Made by a program: the position numbers and the translations under genes
Shown: positions 1 through 9,600 of the stretch, piece by piece
Position numbering within the stretch: position 1 is the stretch's first letter
How the letters are laid out: every line of letters begins with the position of its first letter
The notes under the pieces: generated by a model
Database searches by the model: none
What the model saw: only the letters and a program-made list of their open reading frames with translations
Told to the model about the DNA's origin: nothing
Assembly (NCBI RefSeq): GCF_028993635.1
Contig: NZ_CP118631.1
Coordinates: 992,001-1,056,000, forward strand
Source: Mucilaginibacter sp. SJ
Lineage (GTDB): Bacteria; Bacteroidota; Bacteroidia; Sphingobacteriales; Sphingobacteriaceae
DNA: 64,000 nucleotides
Reading direction: 5' to 3'

Positions 1-110
1 GCGATTGCTAAAAGCGGCGGCAAAAACCAGAACACCGCGCGTTCCTTAAAATCCTGGGCAGCAAAAACTCCGAGCATCGTCAGGATCATCAACTTTAAAA
101 ACAGCACCAC
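1..110 (-). CDS. Probable prepilin peptidase (A24 family), N-terminal fragment
   Basis: The reading frame runs off the left edge of the window. It opens with GTG codons at 110-108 or 107-105, immediately after the pseudopilin stop at 112. About 36 residues are visible: a hydrophobic segment, the motif AAQDFKERAVFW, then another hydrophobic segment. In A24 prepilin peptidases the first catalytic aspartate lies in a D-x-x-x-R context just after a membrane segment, and the visible QDFKERAVFW fits that. Such an enzyme cleaves and methylates type IV pilin-like leaders at the inner membrane, which suits its position directly after a pseudopilin gene. Only the start is visible, so an unrelated small membrane protein remains possible. 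Confidence 0.4.
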   Translation of the reverse strand, partial: MVLFLKLMILTMLGVFAAQDFKERAVFWFLPPLLAI

Positions 111-111
111 G

Positions 112-537
112 TCAATCGGGGGTTACCTCCTTTAGGTTCTTGTCCTGGTCAATCTCCCAGACATTGAACGTACCATTACCGTTAAAATCCACTACAGAAG
201 TCGCCCTCGCCGTAAAGCCGGAACTGGAAACATTGACGATCTCGATCCGGTAATTAGCTTTGGCATCCTTGCCTTCTGTGCTCAACTTTTCCTGGATAAA
301 ACCCAACTCCGCCAAATCCTTCGAGTATTTGGAATGTTCATAGAAATAGGTCTTTTCCAACAACTGCAAATGATTAAGCTGTAATTTAGCTTCTGTAGTT
401 TTGGCTTTCGTAATTAACGGCAGCAGGTTTGGCAGGATCAGTAAAATAAGGATACCGATGATTACCAGTACAACCAGAATCTCGGTAAGTGTATACGCAG
501 GAAGGCGTCTTTGTGATCTCAATTTAGGTAATTTCAT
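112..537 (-). CDS. Type II secretion/type IV pilus-like pseudopilin (GspG-like)
   Basis: The protein has 141 residues and a classic class III leader: a basic N-terminus (MKLPKLRSQRRLPA), then YTLTEILVVLVIIGILILL, with the conserved Glu at position 5 after the expected cleavage. The residue before the cleavage point is Ala rather than the usual Gly. The rest is a short globular domain with an AEL..LGF segment and an acidic, Asp/Asn-rich C-terminus (DFNGNGTFNVWEIDQD) resembling the calcium-binding loop of GspG major pseudopilins. It would be processed by a prepilin peptidase and assembled into a periplasmic pseudopilus. The next gene downstream, 1 bp beyond the stop, looks like that peptidase. 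Family membership is clear; whether it serves secretion, uptake or pili cannot be told from this window. Confidence 0.8.
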   Translation of the reverse strand: MKLPKLRSQRRLPAYTLTEILVVLVIIGILILLILPNLLPLITKAKTTEAKLQLNHLQLLEKTYFYEHSKYSKDLAELGFIQEKLSTEGKDAKANYRIEIVNVSSSGFTARATSVVDFNGNGTFNVWEIDQDKNLKEVTPD

Positions 538-540
538 TAT

Positions 541-885
541 TTAAACTCAGTGCTAAGCTAAACAATATTTCCCTTAACGCAAACAAAATCAAAAATCAGT
601 GATTAAATATTAATAATGTTACCGAATAATTAGCTTGGATTCCTTATGGCAACAAAAAATATCCCCCGGATATCAGTATTTACACTGGCATAAAGCATTA
701 GGCTGAATAGCTGCTTTTCGCATATTTTTTGCTATGGTTCCGGCAATATCGCCAAAAGCAGTCTGTTTGAGTTCATTTCAGTCGATATGTTACTACGTTA
801 ATATACTTTAATACAGTTACTCACGGAATTTCGACTACCCAAAATAAAAGCAAATTTTTGGTCATTAAACAAATGTAGAAATAAT
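541..885. other. Non-coding stretch upstream of the pseudopilin
   Basis: This is AT-rich with no convincing gene. A 34-codon open stretch without a start lies on the minus strand near 655-775, too short to assign. No clear promoter match was found for the pseudopilin. Confidence 0.4.
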
Positions 886-920
886 TTGCAAAAATACTAA
901 AAGTATTAGCATTTTTGCAA
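886..920. repeat. Inverted repeat at the end of the integrase relic
   Basis: Two perfect 10-base arms, TTGCAAAAAT (886-895) and ATTTTTGCAA (911-920), flank a 15-base centre that itself contains AGTAT/ATACT complementarity. It straddles the stop codon of the integrase relic at 906-908. It could be a terminator, an element end or an integrase binding site; nothing seen decides between these. Confidence 0.5.
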
Positions 921-1205
921 CCCGTAATTAACAGCGCGTGTCAGAAACCAGGAGGGGACCTCTTTACCAGCAATCTGCAATTGCTGATAATAGGTAGTGA
1001 TAGTAAACTCAACTTGTTCGAGGTAAGCGTTCGTTTCTTTGGCTTCCGGTACTTTTATGCGTAAGCCACCTTTTCCGCTGTCCCAATTTTCGACCTTTAC
1101 GTAGTGCTTTAAAGCAAATCGCAGGCGCTCTTTGTTAACAGTTACAACGGCATAGACGTTGGTCACGCCGTCTTTCGCCTTTTCCTTTTTGATGGTGAAA
1201 TGCAC
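906..1205 (-). pseudogene. Tyrosine recombinase (phage integrase) N-terminal relic
   Basis: The 99-residue frame starts at a GTG. Its first ~84 residues resemble the N-terminal arm-type DNA-binding domain of Bacteroidota tyrosine integrases: an F-x-I-K-K-E-K start, an AVVTVNKERLRF strand, WDSGKG, and an AYLEQVEFTITTYYQQLQ helix. After GKEV the match ends and a short unrelated tail reaches a stop. The core-binding and catalytic domains (R..H..R..Y) are absent, so recombinase activity is not expected. The upstream end abuts a plus-strand outer-membrane protein fragment with no intergenic spacer. I read this as debris of an integrative element. Confidence 0.6.
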
Positions 1206-1925
1206 ACCAAATGACCAGCCTTATCTCAATTACCAGGGACAATTCAAGTTCCCGGAGGTGGGCGGTTTGGCGCAAGGTGGGTTTAGTGATCTATTCGAGA
1301 ATCATCATTTTACGATTGCTTATCGTATGCCCGCAGGTACGGAAGGCAGCGACTTCTTTGTAAAGTATCGTAACACTGCAAAACGGCTGGATTGGGGGTT
1401 GACTTACTTTAGAAAAGTAGAAAGCCTGCAGCCTGATCCCAAACGTAACTGGGTAGATGATGAAGGAAGGTTATATCCCAACACCGCGAAAGTAAAAACC
1501 AATTACTACGAAGTGTCCCTGCACTACCCGCTAAGCTGGTACAGCAGTTTGAATTTTACCACGGCACTCCGCAATGACCGTACTATATTTTAGCTACAGA
1601 AACATACAGTCTGAAGTTTGCGCCACTGCAAAGCAACTGGAGTATTTCGTCACTAAGTTATGAGATCAACAAACTAAGGCCCACACTACCCTTACTATAC
1701 AAGGGCTTTTCAGCCAAAGCAACAATAGACCTGTTTAAAGGCTTTTCGCAAAAAGAGCAGGCGCCCACAGGCAGTACACTACAGTTGGCTTATCACCAAC
1801 CGCTGCATAAGTACATTACGCTGGTCACGAGATTACAGGCTGGTTACAGCGGCGGCGATGCGCGGGTATTGTATAATCTCGGTGGCGTAGACAACAACCT
1901 CTCTCCGCGTGTTGACAGCAGTTGA
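1206..1925 (+). pseudogene. Outer-membrane beta-barrel fragment (surface-antigen type), frameshifted
   Basis: From about 1210 the plus strand encodes barrel-like sequence: alternating aromatic and polar strands such as HHFTIAYRMPAGTEGSDFF and YYEVSLHYPLSWY. The frame hits TAG at 1591-1593. The same protein continues in another frame (LATETYSLKFAPLQSNW, then LQAGYSGGDARVLYNLGGVD) up to TGA at 1923-1925. Adding one T to the T4 run at 1588-1591 would restore a single frame. The start is missing and the last barrel strands are cut where RHS sequence begins. From memory it resembles the C-terminal barrel of TolB-like/surface-antigen proteins. It is a decayed internal fragment with no expected function. 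Confidence 0.6.
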
Positions 1926-4197
1926 CCACGACTGTGAGCGACATCAAGACCAATGTATATGATTTTTCTGGTAGTCCTATTCAAACCAAAGTGTCGAAAG
2001 TAGTGGCGGGCAATACCACCTCTGTTGTAACTACTATCGGTTATGACCCGATGCGGCGAATTAACAGTATCGACCAGAGCTATAACGGCGCAACGGCTAT
2101 AAGGATAGCCTCCTATGTGTATAACGAACTTGGACAACTGGTAGACAAGAAACTCCATAGCACCAACGGCGGATCGACCTATATGCAGTCTGTCGATTAC
2201 CGGTATACCATCAGGGGCGAACTGCTGAGCATCAATAACAGCAAGCTGAGCCTGGATAACGGCAGTGGCAGCGGTTATACCAATGATGACAGCAACGACC
2301 TTTTCGGGATGCAGTTCCTGTATGATAGTGCCGATACCAATATTGGTAATACGGCTTACTATAACGGCAACCTATCGGCCATAAAATGGATGAGCAAGGA
2401 CGGAAGCGGCGTAAGCAGTGTCGAACGAAGTTATAAATATACCTATGACGCCGTTAACCGCTACAAAGGCGAAAGCTATGCCGAGCGGGCAACAGCGTCC
2501 ACAGGTACTTTCGGGAGTAATGTTGGCGGCTTTGACGAAAATGTAGGCCTTTATGACAGCAACGGCAACATTCAAACCTTAACCAGGAAAAGCTCTACAC
2601 CCGGAACTCCTTCTATTAGCACCATAGACAACCTTAGCTATATCTATGATACAGCGAATCTTAATCAGCTGAAATCTGTAACAGATGCCAGCGGTAATGC
2701 TGGCGGTTTCAAAGGCGGCACAGGAAACTATGCCTATGATGCCGTGGGTAACCTGACGGCAGATCCTTACAAAGGACTTGGGATCACGTATAATGACCTG
2801 AACAAGACCAATGTGATCACGGTAACAGCGGGTACCAATCAACATATTGACTATACCTATGATGCCTCCGGGTCGGTAATCAGGAAACAACTGTATTATA
2901 ATACAAACCCTGTAGTAACCACCGATTATATTGACGGCTTTGTGTATATTGGTAACTCCTTAAGTTATTTCCCGATGCCGGAAGGCCGGGTGCGTAATAC
3001 GGGCAGTTCTTTAAAACCCGAATATATCATCAAAGACCAGCAGGGCAATGCCAGGATCAGCTTTGAAGAAAGTACAACTGCCGGCGTACCGGTGGTTAGA
3101 CAGGAGAACAGCTATTACGGAATGGGCATGACTATCACCAACACCATGACTTTGCCTACAACTCCGAACAAAAACCTGTATAACGGCGGCACAGCGAATG
3201 GCAGAATGATTACGGTAGTGCGCCGGATTACTACCAAACACTGAACCGCAATTACGATGCGGCATTGAGCAGGTTTATTGCTGCAGACCCAATGGCAGAA
3301 GCAACAGAATCCATGAGCATTTACCAGTATGCCAACAATAACCCTATCATGATGAATGATCCGGAAGGTAATTATGCGCAGTCGTTGTATTACTCATTCA
3401 TGAGTAACCCAGGGGCAGCAGAAGCAAGTCCTTTCTCTGATCCTAATTTCAACGCAAGAATGAGAGCAGCTTTTAAATTGCGCGGCAGCAATGACATGTG
3501 GAATACGGACGGTGGTGGTATTACCGGAGCCTGGCTTACCAATGATGCTGATGGATCTGGTGGTGGAGCAGGTGCGACCAAATTGTATGATGCAGATGGC
3601 GGCGGATTGATAGATAATGTTGACGATGCCATGGAAGCGGTAAGGCGTGCCAAATTTGAAGACGGTGGTTTTAGGATAGATTGGACTGAAGCAAATCCTG
3701 ACAAATGGGGTGGTGTTTTAGGGAAAAGTAAGTTTATATCGTACGATAATACCGAACAGGAAAGTGGCCCAATGATGTTCCCAACCTCTCCGAATGTTTT
3801 TGTTTATAGAGTGAGAGATAATTTAATCAACACCAATATTTTTTACACCGAAAATTATATTCAGCTTGATATTCTCCATGGCGCATACAAAGTTGAACAT
3901 GTTCAAGTTAACAATATTAACATTTGGATTCCTTACGGGTCTTTTTTACAAGGTCAAACATTGGATTATAAATTATCGTATTTAAGCGACGCATTAGCCG
4001 CTATGGTGGATGATATTCGGGAACGGGTAAATACCAGATGGGTTAATGGAAGCCTACGAGGATCACCTTCAATGGAGTCAGAGTTCAAACGCGAATTTAG
4101 AGCTTTGGTTGAAATGAGTTTTCCTGGAGTGGCAATAGATTTCAGACCAACGGTTCCAACTTGGACACCGTCGTTGATAATTCATAATATTTTTTAA
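1922..4197 (+). pseudogene. RHS repeat protein, 5'-truncated and frameshifted, with variable C-terminal tip
   Basis: The first frame (1922-3244) carries YD-type RHS repeats (YDPMRRINSID, YVYNELGQLVDKK, YTYDASGSVIRKQ) and the start of the RHS core (YIIKDQQGNARISFEE). It has no signal peptide and begins abruptly at the junction with the barrel fragment. Near 3190 the frame slips: after LYNGG the conserved continuation (EWQNDYGSAPDYYQ...LSRFIAADP) is in the frame that ends at 4197. One missing base near 3193 explains this. The core ends with YANNNPIMMNDPEG at about 3370. Residues beyond it (about 275) form a tip I do not recognise. In polymorphic RHS proteins such tips are toxins released by the core. 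The intact tip and its downstream partner suggest recent loss or a possible phase switch. Confidence 0.7.
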
Positions 4198-4201
4198 CAA
4201 G

Positions 4202-4864
4202 ATGAAGAAAGAAGTAAAAAATATATTTTTATTGATAATATTGATCTGCTCTTTAAAAAAAACAATGGCACAAAATAGCAAAGACACATCTGGCCGCACG
4301 GTGCTCACATATAATACTGTAAACGCGGATTTTGGGCCCTTGAATGGCCGTGCAAAAATTATAGAAGCCACCATTGACTATTCGTTGATTAGTTTGGATG
4401 GAAAATTGTTTATGGTGTTTGCAACACCTGTGTTTAATGAAGGAAAATGGTGGATGGAACATTATGCAGAAGTTGGATCGATACAAAGATTAGTACTTCA
4501 ACCGTCACATCAATACGAAAAACTCCAAGAGAAGTATTGTGAATTGCCTACATGGGTTGCAAAATTAACAGGGCTAACTTATCTTAGGTTAAATCAAGTA
4601 TTTGTTGATCGGCTTGACTTATTGAAGGACACAGAAATTAAGTTTTTGGAATTTAATAACGTTAAGTTCCAAAATAAGCGAAGCAATACTCTTATTGATG
4701 ATATAAAGAATTTGAAGCGTCTACGAGGAATCGCATACGATGATTCTGTTCCCTTAGATATAGTGCATTCATTGAAGATGGGTTGTGTGAACTGCGAATT
4801 GTATTTAACTACCGATGAGAGCCAAAAACAAAAATTTATGCACGATTTGAACATTGATCTATAA
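4202..4864 (+). CDS. Small secreted LRR-like protein, candidate immunity partner of the RHS tip
   Basis: The 220-residue protein begins 4 bp after the RHS stop. Residues 1-23 form a signal peptide (hydrophobic LLIILICSL, then TMAQ as a likely cleavage site), so it should act in the periplasm or at the outer membrane. The C-terminal half has leucine-rich-repeat spacing: LPTWVAKLTGLTYLRLNQVF, then LKDTEIKFLEFNNVKF, then LKRLRGIAYDD. The gene is more AT-rich than the RHS core, as is common for exchangeable toxin-tip and immunity cassettes. Immunity is inferred from position only. It might also be an independent secreted LRR protein. Confidence 0.6.
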   Translation: MKKEVKNIFLLIILICSLKKTMAQNSKDTSGRTVLTYNTVNADFGPLNGRAKIIEATIDYSLISLDGKLFMVFATPVFNEGKWWMEHYAEVGSIQRLVLQPSHQYEKLQEKYCELPTWVAKLTGLTYLRLNQVFVDRLDLLKDTEIKFLEFNNVKFQNKRSNTLIDDIKNLKRLRGIAYDDSVPLDIVHSLKMGCVNCELYLTTDESQKQKFMHDLNIDL

Positions 4865-4871
4865 TGCCATC

Positions 4872-4912
4872 AACCTAACTGGCCAAAAATGTCGGGCATG
4901 GTCAGTTAGGTT
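4872..4912 (+). terminator. Hairpin after the RHS partner gene
   Basis: The arms AACCTAACTGGCCA and TGGTCAGTTAGGTT form a 14-base stem with one G-T pair, starting 8 bp after the stop codon at 4864. The downstream sequence is AT-rich, with a T5 run further on. Confidence 0.7.
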
Positions 4913-5023
4913 ATTAAAGTGTTTTTAATAGGTATAAAAAAACAGACATGTTGTTCATGGTGCCTGAATACTGCGAAGGATGTCTTCCGAAAAATTGTTT
5001 ATCAAATCTAACTTTTATAGCGA

Positions 5024-5079
5024 ATATTTCCATAAAAAACGCCCATACATTCCGCATGGGCGTTTTTTATGGAAATATT
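5024..5079. terminator. Long convergent hairpin
   Basis: The 24-base arms match perfectly (5024-5047 and 5056-5079) around a short loop. The inner stem is CGCCCAT/ATGGGCG, flanked by A6/T6 runs. It overlaps the stop codon of the leftward lipoprotein gene (5078-5080) and lies downstream of the rightward LRR-like gene, so it can terminate both strands. Confidence 0.85.
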
Positions 5080-5836
5080 ACGGCAAGGGAATACTATAGA
5101 TCACCAATATTGCCATTGCCGAACTTGTATCAATGGCCTGTTGTATCATACCTCCTGAAGTTCCGGTATTAATAAACCCTTCAACAACACCAGCCATATC
5201 ACTTGTCACCTGTGCAATAAACTTGATTATGTTTTTCAGCTTACCTATGCTACCGGGATTAAACCCCTGAAAATTCAGCCAGTAGTAAGCGGAATAACGT
5301 GCAACCGACGCCGTACCAAGTATTGCCTGCTTTTCATTTAAAGACAGTTTTGCGTCTATCGCTACATCATTTTCAATGGCAATCAAATTCTGTTTGAGCA
5401 AGGTATAATCCGGGTTTTGTGGATTGGCCTTTTCAACGGTTTCAAACAGCTTTTGCAGCCAGGTCTTTGCTGCTGCAGAGAGCGGCGCTTTGGCAATGAT
5501 GTTTCGGAAATGAGCCGCCGAATCAGCCAACACCCGGTTCAATGAGGCAAGCATTTTAGGACTGGCTTCGATGTTCATTACTTCATGACCAAACATAATA
5601 GTTGCCTGATTTACCTGCTCCAGTCTGGTTTGTTTGCGGTCATTCAGGTAAGCCAGCACATAATTAAGGCCGGTATTATGCCAAACGCCAACGCTGTCAA
5701 AAAGGTTTGCACTATTGGCAGGCTGTAAACCAGCCGTGGAAATTATTGCCGAATCAGACTGCTTGGTATCTGCTGTTTCTATGGAATTGCCGCCTTTTTT
5801 ACAGGCTGCGGTGATTAAGGTAATAAATAATTGCAT
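5078..5836 (-). CDS. Predicted lipoprotein of unknown function
   Basis: I choose ATG at 5836, which gives 252 residues, because it starts MQLFITLITAACKKGGNS, a short lipoprotein leader with the lipobox TAAC and a lipidated Cys at residue 12. The frame stays open about 29 codons upstream, but that extension is basic, Pro/Cys-rich and unlike a leader. The mature part is largely helical, with segments such as LSNEKQAILG-like turns and YYWLNFQGFNPGSIGKLKN. I recognise no family. It lies alone between two hairpins, leftward, between the RHS relic and the intact RHS locus. A role in the island is only positional inference. Confidence 0.55.
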   Translation of the reverse strand: MQLFITLITAACKKGGNSIETADTKQSDSAIISTAGLQPANSANLFDSVGVWHNTGLNYVLAYLNDRKQTRLEQVNQATIMFGHEVMNIEASPKMLASLNRVLADSAAHFRNIIAKAPLSAAAKTWLQKLFETVEKANPQNPDYTLLKQNLIAIENDVAIDAKLSLNEKQAILGTASVARYSAYYWLNFQGFNPGSIGKLKNIIKFIAQVTSDMAGVVEGFINTGTSGGMIQQAIDTSSAMAILVIYSIPLP

Positions 5837-5840
5837 AAAT

Positions 5841-5962
5841 GAAGCAGGAGCTTCCTCTCGACATGGCTTCGACAGAAGCCAATTAACAACCCTCACAACA
5901 CCAACCGAAACTGGGCTGCACAAGGTAACATACCATCGAAGTATGTTTCCTCTCGGCTTGGC
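5841..5962. repeat. Cluster of short hairpins with an imperfect direct repeat
   Basis: Three compact hairpins lie in a row: GAAGC-AGGA-GCTTC (5841-5854), GGCTTC-GACA-GAAGCC (5865-5880) and AACATAC-7nt-GTATGTT (5927-5947). TTCCTCTCGaCaTGGC (5852-5867 region) recurs as TTCCTCTCGgCtTGGC (5947-5962 region). The stretch looks richer in G+C than its surroundings and resembles REP-like or degenerate mobile sequence. Confidence 0.4.
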
Positions 5963-6254
5963 AAAATTAAGAAGAATATAATTCTATTTTTATTTATCGT
6001 TAATGATAATACCGCACGCCAGTTGAGGGAACCAATTGTCGCAGTTATTTTGTCAAAACCCCCAAAATAAAGTTTATGTTAAAAGTAATCACCATAACCC
6101 GTTTACAACAAAATCCCGGATGAACTAACAACCGGGATTTGCGTATTACTTACTCACATTCACTACTACTGGATTAACACTGTCACCAGCACAACCGCAT
6201 AAGTGCGACACTCCAGTTTGGCCCTTCCTACCCAATTGCAGTTTTATTATAACG
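5963..6254. other. Non-coding stretch between lipoprotein and RHS partner genes
   Basis: Apart from the hairpin at 6111-6140, nothing recognisable is present. No start codon with a convincing frame was found on either strand. Confidence 0.4.
6111..6140 (-). terminator. Hairpin downstream of the RHS operon
   Basis: AAATCCCGG (6111-6119) pairs perfectly with CCGGGATTT (6132-6140). It lies about 115 bp beyond the stop of the last leftward gene of the RHS operon, with A/T runs at both edges. Confidence 0.6.
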
Positions 6255-6256
6255 AC

Positions 6257-6655
6257 TCAATAGTTGGATAACCATATTACTAAAACAAGTATTATTATGA
6301 GAAATGGCAATGTGGAATAGCATATCCATTTTTGAAAAGGATTAACTTTCATATCTTTCTTCTCATCAGTTACTATAATCCTCTTTAATTTTTCAAAAAA
6401 ATACAGATAAGTTATAAATATTAGTATTCCAAGGATTAATTTGAACCATTCAAAATAGGTTTTATAATTGGCTTTTGATTGTAATATTTTATATTCCGGA
6501 AAAATTTTCAATGTAAATACTAAAAGTATTCCTCCAATTAAAACCCAGTGAAGACAATAATAATATATAGCACTGTTAACTGCTTTATCATCGTTGTCTC
6601 TGGCTTTAAATAATGCATAGAAACCAATTAAATAATATCTCAATATTCTTTTCAT
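6257..6655 (-). CDS. Three-TM membrane protein, candidate RHS immunity protein
   Basis: ATG at 6655-6653 follows the RHS stop codon by 2 bp, so the two genes are probably translationally coupled. The protein has about 132 residues and three hydrophobic helices, around WVLIGGILLVFTLKIF, LILGILIFITYLYFF and LPFLIIILVLVIWLS, with a basic cytoplasmic loop (KLKRIIVTDEKKD). The gene is strikingly AT-rich compared with the RHS gene. Small multi-TM proteins directly after RHS tips often protect against membrane-active or periplasmic toxins. I do not recognise the family, so immunity is inferred from position, size and composition. Confidence 0.6.
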   Translation of the reverse strand: MKRILRYYLIGFYALFKARDNDDKAVNSAIYYYCLHWVLIGGILLVFTLKIFPEYKILQSKANYKTYFEWFKLILGILIFITYLYFFEKLKRIIVTDEKKDMKVNPFQKWICYSTLPFLIIILVLVIWLSNY

Positions 6656-6657
6656 TT

Positions 6658-9600
6658 TTACCAACTTACTAAAGCGTGATTGGGCGTATTTAATGATTCA
6701 TCTATCCTATCTCCAATACTTTTGCCCGTTGTTACCTTAAAACCAATATCCAGTAAAAAGTACCCCCCCGCTATCAAACTACCAAATCCTGAAACTGATA
6801 TTCCGGCCATTGCACCATTAATCAAGTCTGAAGGTTTAATTGCACGATTATTAATAACGTTAGCAACAGTAAGACCGGCACTAACCAAAGCTAATCCCTT
6901 CGCGTATTTATCATATTTCGCTACATCATTTAAAGCTTCACTCCACGATTTATTGACAAAATAATTATTCTTAACCGCACTGAAAACAGATCTTACTATA
7001 CCATTTTTTTGTAAATGATAGACATCATTTACAATATGGGCATTAGAAATATAAGACAAACCAGCGCCAGCAAACCCAACTATCGCATTAGCATAAAACA
7101 TAGGATCATGCGTGTAGTCGTCCCCCTGATTGACATTCTCTGAATTTGGCGTACTTATTTCAGGCGCCCCATCCATCGGCTTAGCTTTTTTCCCATCGCT
7201 GTTATAGAATATCTGGGTCAAATTTATTTGGCCGCCATCTGAAATCATCCTGAATGCCTCATTATCTATTCCAGTGCCATTAACAAATTGAACTGTTCCT
7301 CCATTGTTACTTGCTATTTGAAGCGCTCTATAAAAATCCTGCGCTTCCTGGGCATTATCTGATGTCCATCCATTAGCCGTTTGCGTCCATAAACCATCTA
7401 TATCAACAGAGCCGGCAGGGTTATTTAATACATACGCATAAGGAGAAAAACTTTCATAAATCTCCTGTAATGCGTCTGGCACTCCCCACCTACCTATCGC
7501 AGGATCATAAAATCTCGCACCATAATCATATACATTCAGCTGATCCTGGAACTCTTTATTATTGTAAAGATATTTATTTCCTCCATTTTGCTGGCGGTGC
7601 ACGTTCAGGCCAAAGGGGTAATAATCATCTTCGCCAACCTTTCCGTTTGTCTGGTCAAACGTTACCCTGTTGTTGCCAAGATGATCAATCAGCCGGTACT
7701 CATAAATATAATTGCTTCCGGACCTAAGCGCATGGCCTTCTTCAGTTTGGATAAAGTCTATCGTGCCATCTGCTTTATACTGAATTCCCCCGATGTAATC
7801 AGTTGATGCCCCGGCACTTACTCTTCTCAACTTATTGCCGGCAGCATCATAGGTATAAGTTAAGTTTTTGCCGGGCACGCTGGCCGGTAAATTCAGCAGG
7901 TTATAGGTGATGGTACTCCCTTGGCCATCGCTGGTCGCATTTCCGTTAACATCATAGCTGTAGTTCCGGGTTATGCTATTGTTATTGCTGGTAACAGTTT
8001 GTAACTGGTTGCCGCTATAGATATAACTGAGGGTGCCGCTGTTTGGCCCAAAACGGGTCATCCCCTTTATGTTCCCGTTAGCATCGTATGTAATGTTGTT
8101 TTCACTGAATGCCTCTGCCGAATTACCTGCCGTCAAGCGGTTCAGTTGATCGTAGCCAAAGGTAACAAATTTTTGCCCTATACTCCCCTTGTTATATAAC
8201 TGCTCTGAGATACTGCCATTATATCGCGGACTCCCGTTATTCGCCTGTACCGGCGTATTGTAATTAAGTGCCATACTAAACAACTTATCGGGGGTGGGAG
8301 CCACATTCGGATCATTGATCTTCGAAAGCCAGCCGCGTTCATTATAGGCATAGCTTGTGTTTTGCAAAAAAGATACACCGGCGTCGGTACTGTGCAAGTG
8401 TTTTATATTCAGCTGACCACGCTCATTATAATCTGCCTCACTTAGTAATACATTGGTTCCGCCGTTAAGTTGTTCAAATGTTTGCGTTTTACGGCCCATG
8501 TGGTCATAAACATAAACGTTAGCTACAGTTAACACGGGAGTTGTGGTGCTGGTGGTGTTATAATGTTTACGTGTTGTCGTGGTTACCGCATTCGTAAAGT
8601 CATAGCTAAAGGTTATTACGTCATAGTTGTTTATATTTGGTGTGCCGCCACCCAGGTAGTGCTGTTTGTAGGTTTGGATATTGCGCCCGAGATTATCATA
8701 GTAACTTACGTCCCAAAGCATATTAGCGGTACCCAGTACATTTATTTTCCGGCCGGTAAGCCGACCTGTGGTTTGGCTGCTTGCTCCAGATGGCATGGTA
8801 TTAAACACCGGGGGCAGCCCGGTAATATTACTGAAGCTGTAGTCGTCATAATAGTTTATGCTCAGGTAAGTGCTGATGGCTGGATAGCTGTTGACAGCAG
8901 GATTATTGCCGACGACATATCCTATATTTACATCACTTTTATCGCGGGTATCCCATTGAACGGCTGCATAAATATTGGCCTGTAAAGTAGATTGTGCCAT
9001 TACAGCGCCTGCATTCCACAATCCGGTCATAACTACCCTGCCTAAGGCATCATATTTGGTCACTGTCCATTGGTTGGTTAACCGCTGTATACCATCCTGG
9101 GTAAGTACGGGTTGGTTCAATTTATTGTATACCATGAATTCCCAGTCCCTGCCAGGCAATTTTTTTTGAATTAACCGGACCTGCTCATCGTAATTGTACT
9201 GATAGCACAGGTTGTCGAGCGTCGCTTTTACAGGCAACCCGGTATCGGCACTGCTCAGCGGCGGCAGTACAAAGGCAAGCTGTCCGAAATCATCGTAAAC
9301 ATAGTAAGTGGATAAAAACTGCAATACACCTCCTATATAATTAAATGTACGTTTAAGCACAACATTCCCATTTTTGTCTTTATATTCTTCGGTAGTACCG
9401 CCCCGGCCGCTCTTCCAGTTTTCATCTTTTAAAACCCTCACGGATAATTGATTAGCCGGATAGACGGCACCATTGTTATTGGATAGGGTGCGGGTAAGAT
9501 CGCTGTTGACTGTTGCAGTATAGAGCAGTACCGCAGTACTGTTAGCAGTGTCACTTAAGGGGAGTGCATTGTTGAATTTGTAAACCATTTTCACGGTATG

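Noticed and set aside
3190..3260. Programmed frameshift in the RHS gene
   Set aside because: No slippery heptamer or stimulatory hairpin was seen; a simple one-base loss explains it, and the gene already lacks its start.
8563..8985. Open frames opposite the RHS gene as separate genes
   Set aside because: They are mirror frames of the RHS coding strand with no leader, family match or sensible composition.
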